DNA from: Marinobacter litoralis | Lineage (GTDB): Bacteria > Pseudomonadota > Gammaproteobacteria > Pseudomonadales > Oleiphilaceae | DNA length: 64,000 bases | Reading direction: 5' to 3' | NCBI RefSeq assembly: GCF_003336705.1 | Contig: NZ_QMDL01000002.1 | Coordinates: 295,262-359,261, forward strand | Part shown: positions 1 to 10,065 of the stretch, one piece after another | How positions within the stretch are numbered: position 1 is the stretch's first letter | Layout of the letters: the number at the start of each line of letters is the position of its first letter | Made by a program: the position numbers and the translations under genes | The notes under the pieces: model-generated | The model's input: only the letters and a program-made list of their open reading frames with translations | The model's database searches: none | Told to the model about the DNA's origin: nothing

Positions 1-657
1 CAAGGTTACGGTTTGCTGCCGATCAGCATCGGCGCGGATACCTTCCGCCAATTCCAACCCTCGGGAACGAAATTCCTGAGCCAGCTTATGACGCTCGGTC
101 GCCATCCGGCGATAAACGTTTTCGCTGACCGCACCCGGGAACTCAATCGCTTTCACCCGGATATCAAGAATTTCGATACCGAACTCTTTCACTGCCGTTT
201 CGTTGGCACGATCTCTCAGTGCGTGCATCAACTCATCGCGCTGACCGGAGACCACCTCGTGCATGGTCCGCACGCCGAACTCGTCACGCAAGCCGTTATC
301 AACTCGAGACAAAATCAGCGTTTCCGCCCGGCGCTCATCACCACCGGTTGCACGATAGAACTGGTCAACATCACGAATTTTCCACGCCACGTAGGAATCC
401 ACATCCAGCGGCTTCTTCTCGATGGTGAGGTACTGTCGCGACGGCAGATCCATGGTCAGAACCCGAATATCGAATTCCCGAATCTGATCGATAACCGGCA
501 CCTTAAAATGGATGCCCGCCTGAATATCGGTTTCAACCAATTCACCAAAGCGGAGCTTCACACCACGATGGGTCTCGGGAATGATGAATACGCTAGACAG
601 CACGAGCAGGACGACGATAAGAGTGCCTGCAAGGCCCAATACACCTTTAGGTCCCAT
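1..657 (-). CDS. hflC: HflC, FtsH protease modulator (3' end beyond window)
   Basis: Membrane-anchored SPFH (band 7) protein that forms a complex with HflK and modulates the FtsH protease. The ATG is at 657, three bases after the hflK stop, so the two genes are translationally linked. About 219 codons are visible, reading MGPKGVLGLAGTLIVVLLVL at the N-terminus, a single membrane segment, then the SPFH domain with IPETHRGVKLRFGE and later ATERHKLAQEFRSRG, the charged helix typical of HflC. The family is usually about 290 residues, so the C-terminal quarter lies off the left edge. The identification is secure from the hflK pairing and these motifs. Confidence 0.96.
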   Translation of the reverse strand, partial: MGPKGVLGLAGTLIVVLLVLSSVFIIPETHRGVKLRFGELVETDIQAGIHFKVPVIDQIREFDIRVLTMDLPSRQYLTIEKKPLDVDSYVAWKIRDVDQFYRATGGDERRAETLILSRVDNGLRDEFGVRTMHEVVSGQRDELMHALRDRANETAVKEFGIEILDIRVKAIEFPGAVSENVYRRMATERHKLAQEFRSRGLELAEGIRADADRQQTVTL

Positions 658-660
658 AAC

Positions 661-1845
661 TTATCTACTCCTCCGAGTGTTTCCATCCTGACGCGCACGT
701 AGCTCTTGCAGAACCTGATCGGTCAGCGTCTGAACGTCGACTTGCTGATTACCTGATTGGGAGCTCCGCCCCCCTGAGCCCGACGAGCGCCCCTGAGTCA
801 GCTTATCCAAAGGCAGGTACATCATGTTGCTGCTGCTTTGGGTGTCCACAAAGATCTTGCTGCTATTACCCAGAACCTGCTCCAGCGTTTGAATATACAT
901 ACGCTCACGCGTGACCACCGGTGCCTGCTCGTACACGGCCAACAGCTGGTTGAAACGCGCCGTTTCACCGCGAGCCCGCTCAATCACCTCGGCCTTGTAC
1001 GCATTAGCTTCTTCAATCATGCGCTGCGCCTGGCCCCGTGCTTCCGGAACAATCTTGTTGCGGTAGGTTTCGGCCTCTTCTTTCGCACGCTGTTCATCTT
1101 CTCGAGCTCGCTGAACTTCGCGGAAAGCATCCTGCACGGCCGCCGGGGGCTGTGTGCTTTCAACGTTTACTCGAACGATTTCCAGACCAGTACCGTACTC
1201 TTTCAAGAAGCTTTGCAGCCGCTGCTCAACGCGAACAGCCAGTTCCGCACGCCCTTCCGTCAATACGTCATCCAGTGAGGAACTGCCTACTTCGTGACGC
1301 AGAGCACTGTCGGTCGCAAAGGCCAAAGCCTGGTTAGAATCACGCACGTTCAGAACGTAAGCCCTGGCATCGCCAACCCGGTACTGAACCTGCAGATCCA
1401 CGGTGACCAAGTTTTCGTCCTGAGTCAGCATCTGGCCGCTGGAGCGGGCTGAGCGAACGTTGGTTACACGGACTTTGGTCACCGAATCAATCAACGGTAC
1501 CTTGAAACGCAGACCCGGGTTTTCAGTTCGACTGAATTCACCGAAGCGCAGCACGACCGCTCGCTCCTGTTCGTCTACGGTGTAGAACGACTGGTACAGG
1601 ACATAACCGAACGCCAATATGGCGGCGATGGCCAAAATGGCGCCAAAACCACTGTTGCTGCTACCAGAGCCTGAGCTGCCGTTATTGCCAGAGCCGCCTT
1701 TGCCGCCCAGCATACGATTCAGCTTGTCCAGCCCCTTCTTCAGAGCCTCATCCAGATCTGGTGGCCCCTGATCATTGCCGCGACGACCACCGGTTCCCCA
1801 GGGATCGTTGTCGTTACGGTTACCACCCGGTTCATTCCAGGCCAT
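661..1845 (-). CDS. hflK: HflK, FtsH protease modulator
   Basis: Partner of HflC in the membrane complex that surrounds FtsH and controls proteolysis. The 394-residue protein starts MAWNEPGGNRNDNDPWG, the Gly/Asn-rich cytoplasmic head usual for HflK, followed by a Gly/Ser-rich linker (residues 48-66). One membrane segment follows at about 67-90, then an SPFH domain beginning YTVDEQERAVVLRFGEF, a long charged helix (REVQRAREDEQRAKEEAETY) and a Ser/Gln-rich low-complexity tail. Length matches the family. It lies 78 bp after hflX and 3 bp before hflC, on the same strand as the hfq cluster. Confidence 0.97.
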   Translation of the reverse strand: MAWNEPGGNRNDNDPWGTGGRRGNDQGPPDLDEALKKGLDKLNRMLGGKGGSGNNGSSGSGSSNSGFGAILAIAAILAFGYVLYQSFYTVDEQERAVVLRFGEFSRTENPGLRFKVPLIDSVTKVRVTNVRSARSSGQMLTQDENLVTVDLQVQYRVGDARAYVLNVRDSNQALAFATDSALRHEVGSSSLDDVLTEGRAELAVRVEQRLQSFLKEYGTGLEIVRVNVESTQPPAAVQDAFREVQRAREDEQRAKEEAETYRNKIVPEARGQAQRMIEEANAYKAEVIERARGETARFNQLLAVYEQAPVVTRERMYIQTLEQVLGNSSKIFVDTQSSSNMMYLPLDKLTQGRSSGSGGRSSQSGNQQVDVQTLTDQVLQELRARQDGNTRRSR

Positions 1846-1923
1846 AATTCTCTCCGTTCGTGTTTATTCGAATGGCTGCAAATACTAGGGATTTATCAAG
1901 CCCCCGGCAATAGGCGGCCTGAT

Positions 1924-3222
1924 TCACAGTGCCCGGTCTTCCAGCCGAACCTCTTCCTGGCTTACACCTGCTCGACTGAGCAACTGCAGCCAATCGCGAT
2001 TCTGCAGCCGAACTTCTACTACTGTATCACCACTTTCCCGGTGCTCTTCGCTCAGCACAGAACCAGCCTCATGCAACGAGGCACGAAGCTTGCCATCTGC
2101 CGGCCCAAGCAGAACAAAATGATGCACCACATCTTCTGCCAGACGCTCGACAACCGCATCAAAGAGCAAATCCATGCCCTGTCCGGTTATCGCCGACACC
2201 CACACTCTGACCGGAATGCCGTCTTCGTTTCGATCGATTCGGGGGGCAAAGTCATCCAACAGGTCAATCTTGTTGAAAACCTGCAGCTGAGGCACCTCAT
2301 CAGCACCGATTTCCAGCAACACGTTTTCCACCTGTTCGATGTTTTCGTCGCGCCGCTCATCATGGCAATCAATGATGTGCAACAACAACGATGCTTGCCG
2401 GGTTTCTTCCAGTGTTGCGCGGAAGGCCTCTACCAATTTGTGCGGCAGATGGCGAATGAACCCTACCGTATCCGCGACTACGACCGAGCCAATGTCTGGA
2501 AGTTCCAGCTTGCGAAGGGTTGGATCGAGAGTTGCGAACAACTGGTCCGCCGCATAAACCGTCGAAGTGGTGACCTGATTGAACAAAGTCGACTTACCGG
2601 CGTTGGTGTACCCCACCAACGACAGGGTTGGCACATCGGCACGCTTACGAGCCCGCCGCCCCTGATCCCGCTGTTTGCGGACCTTCTCCAATCGTTTATG
2701 GATCGATTTGATGCGCTCACGCAGCAAACGACGGTCGGTTTCAAGCTGTGTTTCACCCGGGCCACGCAGACCAATACCACCTTTCTGACGCTCAAGGTGG
2801 GTCCATCCACGAATCAACCGCGTGGACATATGCTCAAGCTGCGCCAGCTCGACCTGCAGTTTACCCTCATGGGTACGGGCGCGCTGGGCGAAGATATCGA
2901 GAATAACGCCGGTTCGGTCTAATACCCGACACTTGAGCTCACGCTCGATGTTACGCTCCTGGCTCGGGCTCAAGGCGTGGTTAAACAACACCACATCGGC
3001 TTCATTGGCAGCAACCGCATCGCGAATTTCTTCGAGCTTACCTTCACCAACGAATAGCCGGGGACTGGGCTGCTTACGCGTACCGGTCACCATATCCACT
3101 GGCTCGACACCCGCCGAGGTTACCAGCTCACGGAATTCACCCGGGTCTTCAGAACCATCGTGGGCGGTGAATTCGATGTGTACGAGAACCGCCCGTTCTC
3201 CAACGTCAGGACGTTCAAACAA
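1924..3222 (-). CDS. hflX: HflX, ribosome-associated GTPase
   Basis: GTPase that binds the large ribosomal subunit; in E. coli it splits stalled or heat-damaged ribosomes. The 432-residue protein has the N-terminal HflX domain with the family motif RGPGETQLE (about 153-161), a coiled arginine-rich linker (about 165-195), then the G domain: P-loop GYTNAGKST at 204-212, DTVGFI as G3 and NKID as G4. It lies 93 bp downstream of hfq behind a terminator-like hairpin, so part of its transcription may depend on read-through. Start ATG at 3222 gives the usual length. Confidence 0.97.
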   Translation of the reverse strand: MFERPDVGERAVLVHIEFTAHDGSEDPGEFRELVTSAGVEPVDMVTGTRKQPSPRLFVGEGKLEEIRDAVAANEADVVLFNHALSPSQERNIERELKCRVLDRTGVILDIFAQRARTHEGKLQVELAQLEHMSTRLIRGWTHLERQKGGIGLRGPGETQLETDRRLLRERIKSIHKRLEKVRKQRDQGRRARKRADVPTLSLVGYTNAGKSTLFNQVTTSTVYAADQLFATLDPTLRKLELPDIGSVVVADTVGFIRHLPHKLVEAFRATLEETRQASLLLHIIDCHDERRDENIEQVENVLLEIGADEVPQLQVFNKIDLLDDFAPRIDRNEDGIPVRVWVSAITGQGMDLLFDAVVERLAEDVVHHFVLLGPADGKLRASLHEAGSVLSEEHRESGDTVVEVRLQNRDWLQLLSRAGVSQEEVRLEDRAL

Positions 3223-3247
3223 AATATATTCAACTCCATAAAAACAA

Positions 3248-3294
3248 ACACCCGCGGCCAGCTCAGCTCAAAGGCTGCCCTGCACCGCGGGTGT
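3248..3294 (-). terminator. Terminator-like hairpin between hfq and hflX
   Basis: A perfect 10-bp inverted repeat (acacccgcgg at 3248-3257 and ccgcgggtgt at 3285-3294) has a 27-nt loop. Read on the minus strand it is followed by a T-rich tail, tttgttttta. It lies between the hfq stop and the hflX start, so it could attenuate hfq transcription before hflX. The long loop makes it a weaker candidate than a compact terminator. Confidence 0.5.
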
Positions 3295-3315
3295 CAGAAC
3301 CGGATACACCGGAAT

Positions 3316-3564
3316 TTAACCTTCAGCTTCTTCCTCTCCGGGATTCGCCTGCGGCAAACGAACATTACGAGCAGGTACAACCGTGGAAATAGCGTGCTTA
3401 TATACCATCTGGCTGACGGTGTTTTTCAGCAAGATTACGAACTGATCGAAAGACTCGATCTGGCCCTGAAGCTTGATGCCGTTAACCAAGAAAATAGAAA
3501 CGGGGATGCGTTCCTTGCGCAAAGCATTGAGGTAAGGGTCTTGTAAGGAATGCCCTTTTGACAT
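3316..3564 (-). CDS. hfq: Hfq, RNA chaperone
   Basis: Hexameric Sm-like protein that pairs small RNAs with mRNAs. It has 82 residues, starts [20 protein letters not shown], and contains the Sm1 core ([20 protein letters not shown]) and the Sm2 motif YKHAIS at 55-60. The proximal-face residues Q8, D9 and F42 and the K56/H57 pair are all visible. The acidic C-tail is short (NPGEEEAEG), as in Pseudomonas-type Hfq rather than the longer enterobacterial tail. It is placed between miaA and hflX, the standard order. Start ATG at 3564 is preceded by aggaga on the coding strand. Confidence 0.98.
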   Translation of the reverse strand: MSKGHSLQDPYLNALRKERIPVSIFLVNGIKLQGQIESFDQFVILLKNTVSQMVYKHAISTVVPARNVRLPQANPGEEEAEG

Positions 3565-3597
3565 GAGTATTCTCCTGTTAGAGGTAGGTGCAGATCG

Positions 3598-4635
3598 TCA
3601 ATTTGCAGAGTTAAATGTGGTGTGTAGACCTGATTTTTTCAAGGTTTCCAGCACCATTTGTAAATTATTGCTATCCAGCCACTGTACATCAGGCCATTTT
3701 CGTAACCAGGTCAGCTGACGCTTCGCCAATTGGCGCGTTGCCGCCATGCCTTTGTTCAAATAGGTTTCGTGATCGCATTCACCAGACAGGTATTCCCACG
3801 CCTGGCGGTAGCCCACGCAACGCATGGAGGGCATATCGAGGTTGAGATCACCTCGCCCCATCAACTGCCGGACTTCGTCCAGAAACCCTGCGTCTTGCAT
3901 CGCCAGAAAACGCATTCGAATCCTCTCATGAAGGACTTTACGGTCTGTCGGAGCGAGCGCAAACTGGAAAACAGTATACGGCAGGTCGGCACTTTCGTCT
4001 GCCTGCCACTTGGTGAAATAGGTGTAATCCTTAATATCCGACGTTTTTTCATCGGCAGAGTTTCCTGAGCTGGCCTGCCAAAACGACGAAATAGGCTGGC
4101 CAGTCAACCGAATAACCTCAATGGCACGCATCAGGCGCTGGCGATTATTGGGGTGAATAATCTCTGCGGCAACCGGGTCTTTGGCAACCAATTCTTCGTA
4201 CAGCGCCTGCCAGCCCTGTTCCTCTGCGTCCTTTTCGATCTGAGCCCTCAGCTCCGGATCAGCGGATGGCAGATTTGACATGCCATTCAACAAGGCCTTG
4301 AAATACATCATGGTTCCACCTACCAACAGCGGTATCCGCCCGCGCTCGGTAATCTCCGCCATTTCTGCCAAAGCGTCCCGCACAAAGTCTGCGGCGGAGT
4401 AGATGTCTGCCGGGTCGCAAATATCGATCAGTCGGTGAGGCGCTTTAGCCAACTCTTCGGCCGTCGGCTTGGCTGTGCCGATATCCATACCTCGGTAGAT
4501 CATGGCGGAATCCACGCTGATGATCTCGCAGGGCAAATGCTCACAAAGGGCCATGGCCAAATCGGTTTTACCCGACGCCGTAGGCCCCATCAGGAATATG
4601 GCCGGAGGAAACGCAGCCTGTTGCTCGCCTGCCAT
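3598..4635 (-). CDS. miaA: MiaA, tRNA dimethylallyltransferase
   Basis: Transfers a dimethylallyl group to A37 of tRNAs reading UNN codons, the first step to ms2i6A. The 345-residue protein has the P-loop GPTASGKT at 17-24, then [19 protein letters not shown] (DMAPP and tRNA contacts), the [14 protein letters not shown] motif, and the C-terminal [20 protein letters not shown]. Length is slightly above E. coli MiaA because of a short central insertion rich in Ser/Asp (about residues 190-205). The gene begins 5 bp after mutL ends and lies 33 bp before hfq. Confidence 0.97.
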   Translation of the reverse strand: MAGEQQAAFPPAIFLMGPTASGKTDLAMALCEHLPCEIISVDSAMIYRGMDIGTAKPTAEELAKAPHRLIDICDPADIYSAADFVRDALAEMAEITERGRIPLLVGGTMMYFKALLNGMSNLPSADPELRAQIEKDAEEQGWQALYEELVAKDPVAAEIIHPNNRQRLMRAIEVIRLTGQPISSFWQASSGNSADEKTSDIKDYTYFTKWQADESADLPYTVFQFALAPTDRKVLHERIRMRFLAMQDAGFLDEVRQLMGRGDLNLDMPSMRCVGYRQAWEYLSGECDHETYLNKGMAATRQLAKRQLTWLRKWPDVQWLDSNNLQMVLETLKKSGLHTTFNSAN

Positions 4636-4640
4636 GGTGT

Positions 4641-6536
4641 CTAGCGCCCCCTCAGGAACAATTTATCCAGTTCGGACAGTGTCATCAGTGTCCATGTCGG
4701 GCGACCGTGGTTGCACTGGCCACTGCGTTCGGTGGCTTCCATATCCCTCAGCAGCGAATTCATCTCGGGAATGGTTAACTGCCGGTTGGCCCGCACGGAG
4801 CCATGGCAAGCCATGGTGCCCAGTAATTCGTGGGTGACGGCTTCCACGCGATCGCTTTGGCCGTTCTGAATCAGATCAGCGAGAACATCACGCACCAACT
4901 GCTCGGTATCCGCTCCGCGTAGCAAAGCAGGAATCTGTCGCACCGCCAGCGTTTCCGGCCCAATCCGCTCGATTTGAAGGCCGAGCTGTTGCAATTCGTC
5001 ACCGTGACTTTCCGCCAGCGCAGCTTCTTTCTGACTGACCGCCAGCGAGACCGGCACCAGCAAAGGCTGGCTCTTCAAATCCTGCTCGACCAGAGCCCGC
5101 TTCATACGCTCGTAAGTGATCCGCTCATGTGCCGCGTGCATATCCACCACGATCATGCCGGTTCGGCTTTGAGCAAGTATGTAGATGCCATGAAGCTGTG
5201 CAATCGCATAACCCAGAGGGGGCTCTTCTTCGCCATCTTGAGGCGGCGTGGGCACCGGCTGCGACTCAAATGGATCGGGCCGCGACTCGTTGGTCACACC
5301 TCCGCCGGCATTGAGCGAATTATAAAAGGCCATTTGATCACTGGCTTTCCAGTCTTGCTGGGGCTGTGTTGGCGACGCATTGCCGTACCCTGAAGAAGAG
5401 TGCGTGAATGCTTGCGAAGGTGCAGCTCCGGCCCCCTGCGAAAGCGGAAAGGCTGCCGGACCGTTTCCTGGCTGGGACACCTCGGGTTCGCGACTCAAGG
5501 CCTGTGCTTCTGCTCCTCTGAAATGGTCCGCGGGGCGCACGTCCGCCAGCGCCCTGTGCAAGGTGCGGAAAATGAAGTCGTGCACCAATCGGCCATCACG
5601 GAACCGCACTTCGTGCTTGGTCGGATGAACGTTAACATCCACTGTGGCCGGGTCCACTTCGAGATAGAGCACAAACGCCGGATGACGATTGTTGTAAAGC
5701 ACGTCGCGATACGCCTGACGAACCGCATGAGCGACCAACTTATCCCGAATCACGCGACCATTGACGAAGAAATACTGCAGATCAGCCTGACTGCGGGAGA
5801 ACGTCGGCAGTGCGACCCAACCCCATAAACGCAAACCACTGGCTTCGGCCTCGATGACCACGGCGTTATCAATAAATTGCTGGCCGCACAGTGAGCTGAT
5901 TCGCCGCTCTTTATCGATATTCGATTCAGCGGGCCGCAAGCTTTGAATGACACGCTGGTTATGGCGCAGGGTAAAGCCGGCATCGAAACGGCTGAGGGCC
6001 TGGCGGCGGATGGATTCATCAACGTGATTAAATTCGGTTTTTTCCGTACGCAAGAACTTGCGGCGTGCGGGGGTATTAAAAAACAGATCCCGCACTTCAA
6101 CGGTGGTGCCAACAGGATGCGCGGCCGGCGAGATTTTCGCGTCCATATCCCGACCTTCCACTTCCACCCGGGCAGCGGCTTCTTGCTCTGCCGTGCGGGA
6201 AGTCAACGAGAGCCGAGATACCGAACTGATACTCGCCAGCGCTTCGCCGCGAAAGCCCAAAGTGCCAACGGCCTCAAGATCATCCAGGGTCAGGATTTTG
6301 CTGGTTGCATGCCGGCTCAGGGCGAGCGGCAAGTCAGATTCTGCGATCCCGAAGCCGTCGTCCCGAACCCGAATCAGCTTTACACCGCCTTGCTCCAGTT
6401 CAATATCAACCCGGCTGGCGCCGGCATCGAGAGCATTTTCCACCAGTTCTTTAACAACTGACGCAGGACGCTCCACCACTTCACCGGCGGCTATCTGGTT
6501 GGCAAGCCGGGGCGAGAGCAATTGAATGTGGGGCAT
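4641..6536 (-). CDS. mutL: MutL, DNA mismatch repair protein (endonuclease-type motif)
   Basis: Links mismatch recognition by MutS to strand removal. The 631-residue protein has the GHKL ATPase domain ([27 protein letters not shown]), a Pro/Gln/Ser-rich linker at about 330-435, and a C-terminal dimerisation domain. Around residue 465 it carries [12 protein letters not shown], matching the DQHA(X)2E(X)4E metal-binding motif of MutL proteins that nick DNA themselves; E. coli MutL lacks it. ACHGSVRA and CNHGRPTW near the C-terminus are the companion motifs. This suggests a MutH-independent repair system, although the methionine replaces the usual glutamine. It lies 20 bp after amiB and 5 bp before miaA. 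Confidence 0.97.
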   Translation of the reverse strand: MPHIQLLSPRLANQIAAGEVVERPASVVKELVENALDAGASRVDIELEQGGVKLIRVRDDGFGIAESDLPLALSRHATSKILTLDDLEAVGTLGFRGEALASISSVSRLSLTSRTAEQEAAARVEVEGRDMDAKISPAAHPVGTTVEVRDLFFNTPARRKFLRTEKTEFNHVDESIRRQALSRFDAGFTLRHNQRVIQSLRPAESNIDKERRISSLCGQQFIDNAVVIEAEASGLRLWGWVALPTFSRSQADLQYFFVNGRVIRDKLVAHAVRQAYRDVLYNNRHPAFVLYLEVDPATVDVNVHPTKHEVRFRDGRLVHDFIFRTLHRALADVRPADHFRGAEAQALSREPEVSQPGNGPAAFPLSQGAGAAPSQAFTHSSSGYGNASPTQPQQDWKASDQMAFYNSLNAGGGVTNESRPDPFESQPVPTPPQDGEEEPPLGYAIAQLHGIYILAQSRTGMIVVDMHAAHERITYERMKRALVEQDLKSQPLLVPVSLAVSQKEAALAESHGDELQQLGLQIERIGPETLAVRQIPALLRGADTEQLVRDVLADLIQNGQSDRVEAVTHELLGTMACHGSVRANRQLTIPEMNSLLRDMEATERSGQCNHGRPTWTLMTLSELDKLFLRGR

Positions 6537-6556
6537 AGCCGGGAACTACCTCTTGT

Positions 6557-7888
6557 TCAGGATGAGGGGATACGTATGGTTTGCCCTACCATAACACGAT
6601 CGTCGTTCATCCCGTTAAAGCGCATCAGCTCACTGACGGTGGTCTGATTCTCTCGCGCCACACCTGACAAAGTGTCCCCTCGCTGAATACGATACTGCCC
6701 CACACGGCCATCGCCTTTGCCATTCTCTTTTTGCCACGCCAATAACGTTCCCGGAGGCGGACTACGCCGGAAATAATCGTGTATTCCGTCCATCATCGCC
6801 TTGGCCAGTTTCTCGCGGTACCACTCGGCCGACAGGTTCTTTTCTTCTTTGGGGTTAGAAATAAAACCCGCTTCCACCAGAATCGAAGGAATATCCGGCG
6901 ACTTGAGCACCGCAAACGCCGCTTGCTCCACGCCCGGTTTATGCAGCTTGGCGACACTGCCCAGCTGCCCCAGCACGGAACTGCCAACACCCAAGCTGGC
7001 GTTGATGCTCGCGGTCATCGACAAATCGAGCAACACGCCCGCCAGCATTTCATCCCGACCTTCCAGAGACAGCGCACCAGCACCGCCAATCAAGTCAGAC
7101 CGGTTTTCGCTTTGGGCCAACCAACGAGCCGTTTCACTGGTTGCTCCGCGCTGAGAAAGAGCAAACACCGAAGCCCCGCTGGGTTGCGGTGTGCGGAAGG
7201 CGTCGGCATGGACCGACACAAACAAATCGGCATTGTGCTTGCGGGCCAAAATGGTTCGATTTCGCAAACCTATGTAGTAATCGCCTGTGCGGGTGAGTTT
7301 TGCCGTAAAACCGGGCTGCTGATTCACCAGCTCCGCCAAGGTTTTGGCCATTTTCAGAACCACGTCTTTTTCGCGGGTTCCTCGTGGCCCTATTGCTCCG
7401 GGGTCTTCGCCACCGTGACCGGCATCGATCACCACAACAATATCGCGCTTACCCGCTGAATTCTGGGTTACCGTTGGGCTGACGTCTTTTTCAAGCCGCG
7501 TACCCGACTCGTCAATCAAGTCCACCACTAAGCGGTGACCGTATTGCTGATTAGGCTCTAGCACAAAACTACGGGGCTTGATGTCGGTTTTCAGATCCAG
7601 CACAACCCGCAGATCTGTGCCGTTTCTAGGTGCACTGCGGATTCGCTTAATCGGACTTCCCGACAAATCCACCTTGCTGAAATCGGCACGTTTGGCCGCG
7701 TTCTTTATATCAATCACCAATCGGGACGGACTGGAGAGGGAAAACATGTTGTGGTCCACCTTCCCCGCCGTATCCAATACCAAACGGGTATGGTCTGGCG
7801 CAGGCCATATGCGCACGCCTTCAATCTTGGTGGCTGCCTGAACAACGCTTGCCGAGAGCGCCAGCAGTATACACAGTGCGATTCTCAT
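6557..7888 (-). CDS. amiB: N-acetylmuramoyl-L-alanine amidase with AMIN and LysM domains
   Basis: Periplasmic zinc amidase that cleaves the peptide from muramic acid in septal peptidoglycan during daughter-cell separation. It has 443 residues. A signal peptide (about 1-18, VQA/ATK) is followed by an AMIN domain (about 22-125), which targets septal wall. The Amidase_3 domain follows, with IDAGHGGEDPGA (H158 as a zinc ligand), SVHADAF and LVEAGFISN (catalytic Glu). A C-terminal LysM repeat (about 398-441, YRIQRGDTLSGVARENQTT) is present. This AmiB layout is typical of pseudomonads. The first bases overlap the tsaE stop by 4 bp. Confidence 0.95.
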   Translation of the reverse strand: MRIALCILLALSASVVQAATKIEGVRIWPAPDHTRLVLDTAGKVDHNMFSLSSPSRLVIDIKNAAKRADFSKVDLSGSPIKRIRSAPRNGTDLRVVLDLKTDIKPRSFVLEPNQQYGHRLVVDLIDESGTRLEKDVSPTVTQNSAGKRDIVVVIDAGHGGEDPGAIGPRGTREKDVVLKMAKTLAELVNQQPGFTAKLTRTGDYYIGLRNRTILARKHNADLFVSVHADAFRTPQPSGASVFALSQRGATSETARWLAQSENRSDLIGGAGALSLEGRDEMLAGVLLDLSMTASINASLGVGSSVLGQLGSVAKLHKPGVEQAAFAVLKSPDIPSILVEAGFISNPKEEKNLSAEWYREKLAKAMMDGIHDYFRRSPPPGTLLAWQKENGKGDGRVGQYRIQRGDTLSGVARENQTTVSELMRFNGMNDDRVMVGQTIRIPSS

Positions 7889-8382
7889 GAACCCGGCCCT
7901 ATCATTTCAATTTGATTCAACAAGGAGGCGCCCAACTCGGAACGCGCTCTTAAAATTACGGTTCGTCCCTCGTTCTGCCGCTCCAACTGGATTTCGACAT
8001 CCGGCTCAGGCAATACACCCTCGCCCCGCTCCGGCCATTCAATCAGGCAAAAATTTGTGGCTGAAAAATAATCCCGGATACCCATGTATTCGAGCTCTTC
8101 CGGGTCACCAAGTCTGTAAAGGTCAAAATGGTAAACCGGCGGTGTTAAATGCTCATAAGGCTCCACAAGCGTGTAGGTCGGGCTTTTCACCGCGCCTTCG
8201 TGCCCTAAACCACGCATAACACCACGGCTAAGGGTGGTTTTCCCCATCCCCAAATCACCCTCAAGAAACACTGTCAGGCTTTGCTCCGACTGTTTTGCCA
8301 GCCGCGCCAGCTCTCCGCCCAAGCGTTCAGTCTCGGCTTCCCCTTCCAGAAATAACCGGCGTTCGTTACCTATAATGCTCAT
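7885..8382 (-). CDS. tsaE: TsaE, ATPase for tRNA t6A modification
   Basis: P-loop ATPase that acts with TsaB and TsaD to make N6-threonylcarbamoyladenosine at A37 of ANN-decoding tRNAs. The 165-residue protein has the Walker A loop GDLGMGKTT at 42-50, the SPTYTLVEPY motif, YHFDLYRL, and LIEWPERG near the C-terminus, all signatures of the YjeE/TsaE family. It overlaps nnr upstream and amiB downstream by 4 bp each, so the three genes are almost certainly one translationally coupled transcript. Confidence 0.96.
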   Translation of the reverse strand: MSIIGNERRLFLEGEAETERLGGELARLAKQSEQSLTVFLEGDLGMGKTTLSRGVMRGLGHEGAVKSPTYTLVEPYEHLTPPVYHFDLYRLGDPEELEYMGIRDYFSATNFCLIEWPERGEGVLPEPDVEIQLERQNEGRTVILRARSELGASLLNQIEMIGPGS

Positions 8383-9935
8383 TCTTCCTCCCGGTCATTT
8401 CGGACGCCGATCACGTCGATTTCTTTCAGTACAAAGGCTAAATCTTTGATGACATCGGTGGGCAGCAACGCCATATAACCCACTCGATTGGCCGCCCTAT
8501 CCGCTGCAGCCAAATGCGCCGATGCCGCTGCACGGGTCGCGCCCCTCACATTGTCTAACTGGCCGATAAACGCCCCCAAGATGCCGGACAAAACATCTCC
8601 CATGCCTCCTGTGGCCATCCCCGGATTTCCCCCGGCAATCACAACCGGCAACCCGGAATTCGCAGCGATGACGGTTCCTGCGCCTTTAAGCAACACCACA
8701 CCACCCCAAATGCGCTGAATCTTTTGCGCTGCCGCCAGCCGGTCGGCTTCAATCTCTGCAACACTGCACCCGAGCATACGCGCCGCTTCACCCGGATGGG
8801 GAGTCAGTACGTGCTGACCAAAAGGAATCGCTGCGCGAGTGGCCATCAAATTAAGCGCATCCGCATCCAGCACCCGGGGCTTCGCGCTGTCCAGCACCTG
8901 CTGCAACATTTGTTGGCCCCAAGCAGACTTGCCGATACCCGGACCGCACACAATCACATCCGCTTGTTCGATCAATGCGGTTAACTCTGAGCCGTGGACA
9001 ACCCCGCGCACCATCACATTGGGGCAACGCACCAACGCCGCGGTCACATGTTCAGGCCGAGTCGCCAGCGACACCAATCCCGCGCCTGCACGAGAAGCCG
9101 CTTCCGCGGCCATAATGCCAGCTCCACCGAAGCCAGACTCGCCAGCAACAATCAAAACATGACCGAACTGCCCTTTGTGCGCATTAAGGGGCCGCTGTCG
9201 AAAACCGCCTTTGCAGTCTTGCCAACGAACAAGTTGTGCGACCGGCTGCTCCGGGCAACCACTTATTTGCTCTGGCGTCGCCAGAGGTTCAAAAACCACT
9301 TCACCACAAACTGCAGGACCAACGCCGGTATACAACCCGGTTTTTGCGCCGATATAGGTAACGATCAACTCCGCCTGGACTACATCACCTGATGCTGCAC
9401 CGGTTGTGGCATCAAGGCCGGACGGTAAATCGACCGCCAATACAGGCGGTTTTGCCTGATTAACGGCGCGGATCACTTCTGAAAACGGAGCTCTTGGCGC
9501 ACCGGTTACCCCGGTCCCGAGCATGGCATCCACAATCACGTCTGATGCGGCAAGCTTCTCCTGAAGCAAACCTTCCGGTAAATCGGAAATTTCCGTAATC
9601 GGCACGCCTTCCGTCTGGGCAACTTCGAACGCTTTCAGGGCATCCCCCGTCAGCTTTGCGCTCGGAGCCACAGCAACACACTCTACAAAAATGCCGAGCC
9701 GATGGGCATTGGCCGCAATCAGATACCCGTCGCCGCCATTGTTTCCAGCGCCGCATAATACAAGCACCGAGCCGGGTGACGGCCAGCGTTTTCTGAGCTG
9801 CCGAAATGCCGCTCGGGCTGCCGCCTGCATTAAGTCGAACCCATCAATTCCCTGTTCTTCAATAAGATAGCGATCCATCGCTCGTACAGAGTCGGCGGAA
9901 TACAAGGCTTCTGGTAGACTGTCCTCGTAACGCAT
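8379..9935 (-). CDS. nnr: Bifunctional NAD(P)H-hydrate epimerase/dehydratase
   Basis: Repairs hydrated NAD(P)H: the N-terminal YjeF domain epimerises R- and S-NAD(P)HX and the C-terminal kinase-like domain dehydrates S-NAD(P)HX using ADP or ATP. Visible motifs are ADSVRAMDRYLIEEQGIDGF and CGAGNNGGDGY in the epimerase half, then LTPHPGEAARMLG, LLKGAGTVIA and GNPGMATGGMGDVLSG in the dehydratase half. I chose ATG at 9935 (MRYEDSLPEALYSADS, 518 residues). An upstream ATG at 9992 would add 19 residues (MLYRYLANLLKPF...) with no homology role, but neither has a strong ribosome binding site. It is divergent from queG. Confidence 0.94.
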   Translation of the reverse strand: MRYEDSLPEALYSADSVRAMDRYLIEEQGIDGFDLMQAAARAAFRQLRKRWPSPGSVLVLCGAGNNGGDGYLIAANAHRLGIFVECVAVAPSAKLTGDALKAFEVAQTEGVPITEISDLPEGLLQEKLAASDVIVDAMLGTGVTGAPRAPFSEVIRAVNQAKPPVLAVDLPSGLDATTGAASGDVVQAELIVTYIGAKTGLYTGVGPAVCGEVVFEPLATPEQISGCPEQPVAQLVRWQDCKGGFRQRPLNAHKGQFGHVLIVAGESGFGGAGIMAAEAASRAGAGLVSLATRPEHVTAALVRCPNVMVRGVVHGSELTALIEQADVIVCGPGIGKSAWGQQMLQQVLDSAKPRVLDADALNLMATRAAIPFGQHVLTPHPGEAARMLGCSVAEIEADRLAAAQKIQRIWGGVVLLKGAGTVIAANSGLPVVIAGGNPGMATGGMGDVLSGILGAFIGQLDNVRGATRAAASAHLAAADRAANRVGYMALLPTDVIKDLAFVLKEIDVIGVRNDREEE

Positions 9936-10065
9936 GGGGCATCCCGCTAAAGAAAACGGTTTAAGTAAATTGGCCAGATACCTGTAAAGCATAGCAAAAC
10001 AGGAAAAAAGGTCATAACTTAATCAAATTAAATCTCCGCAGGCTTTCACCGCCGAAGGCTCCGTC

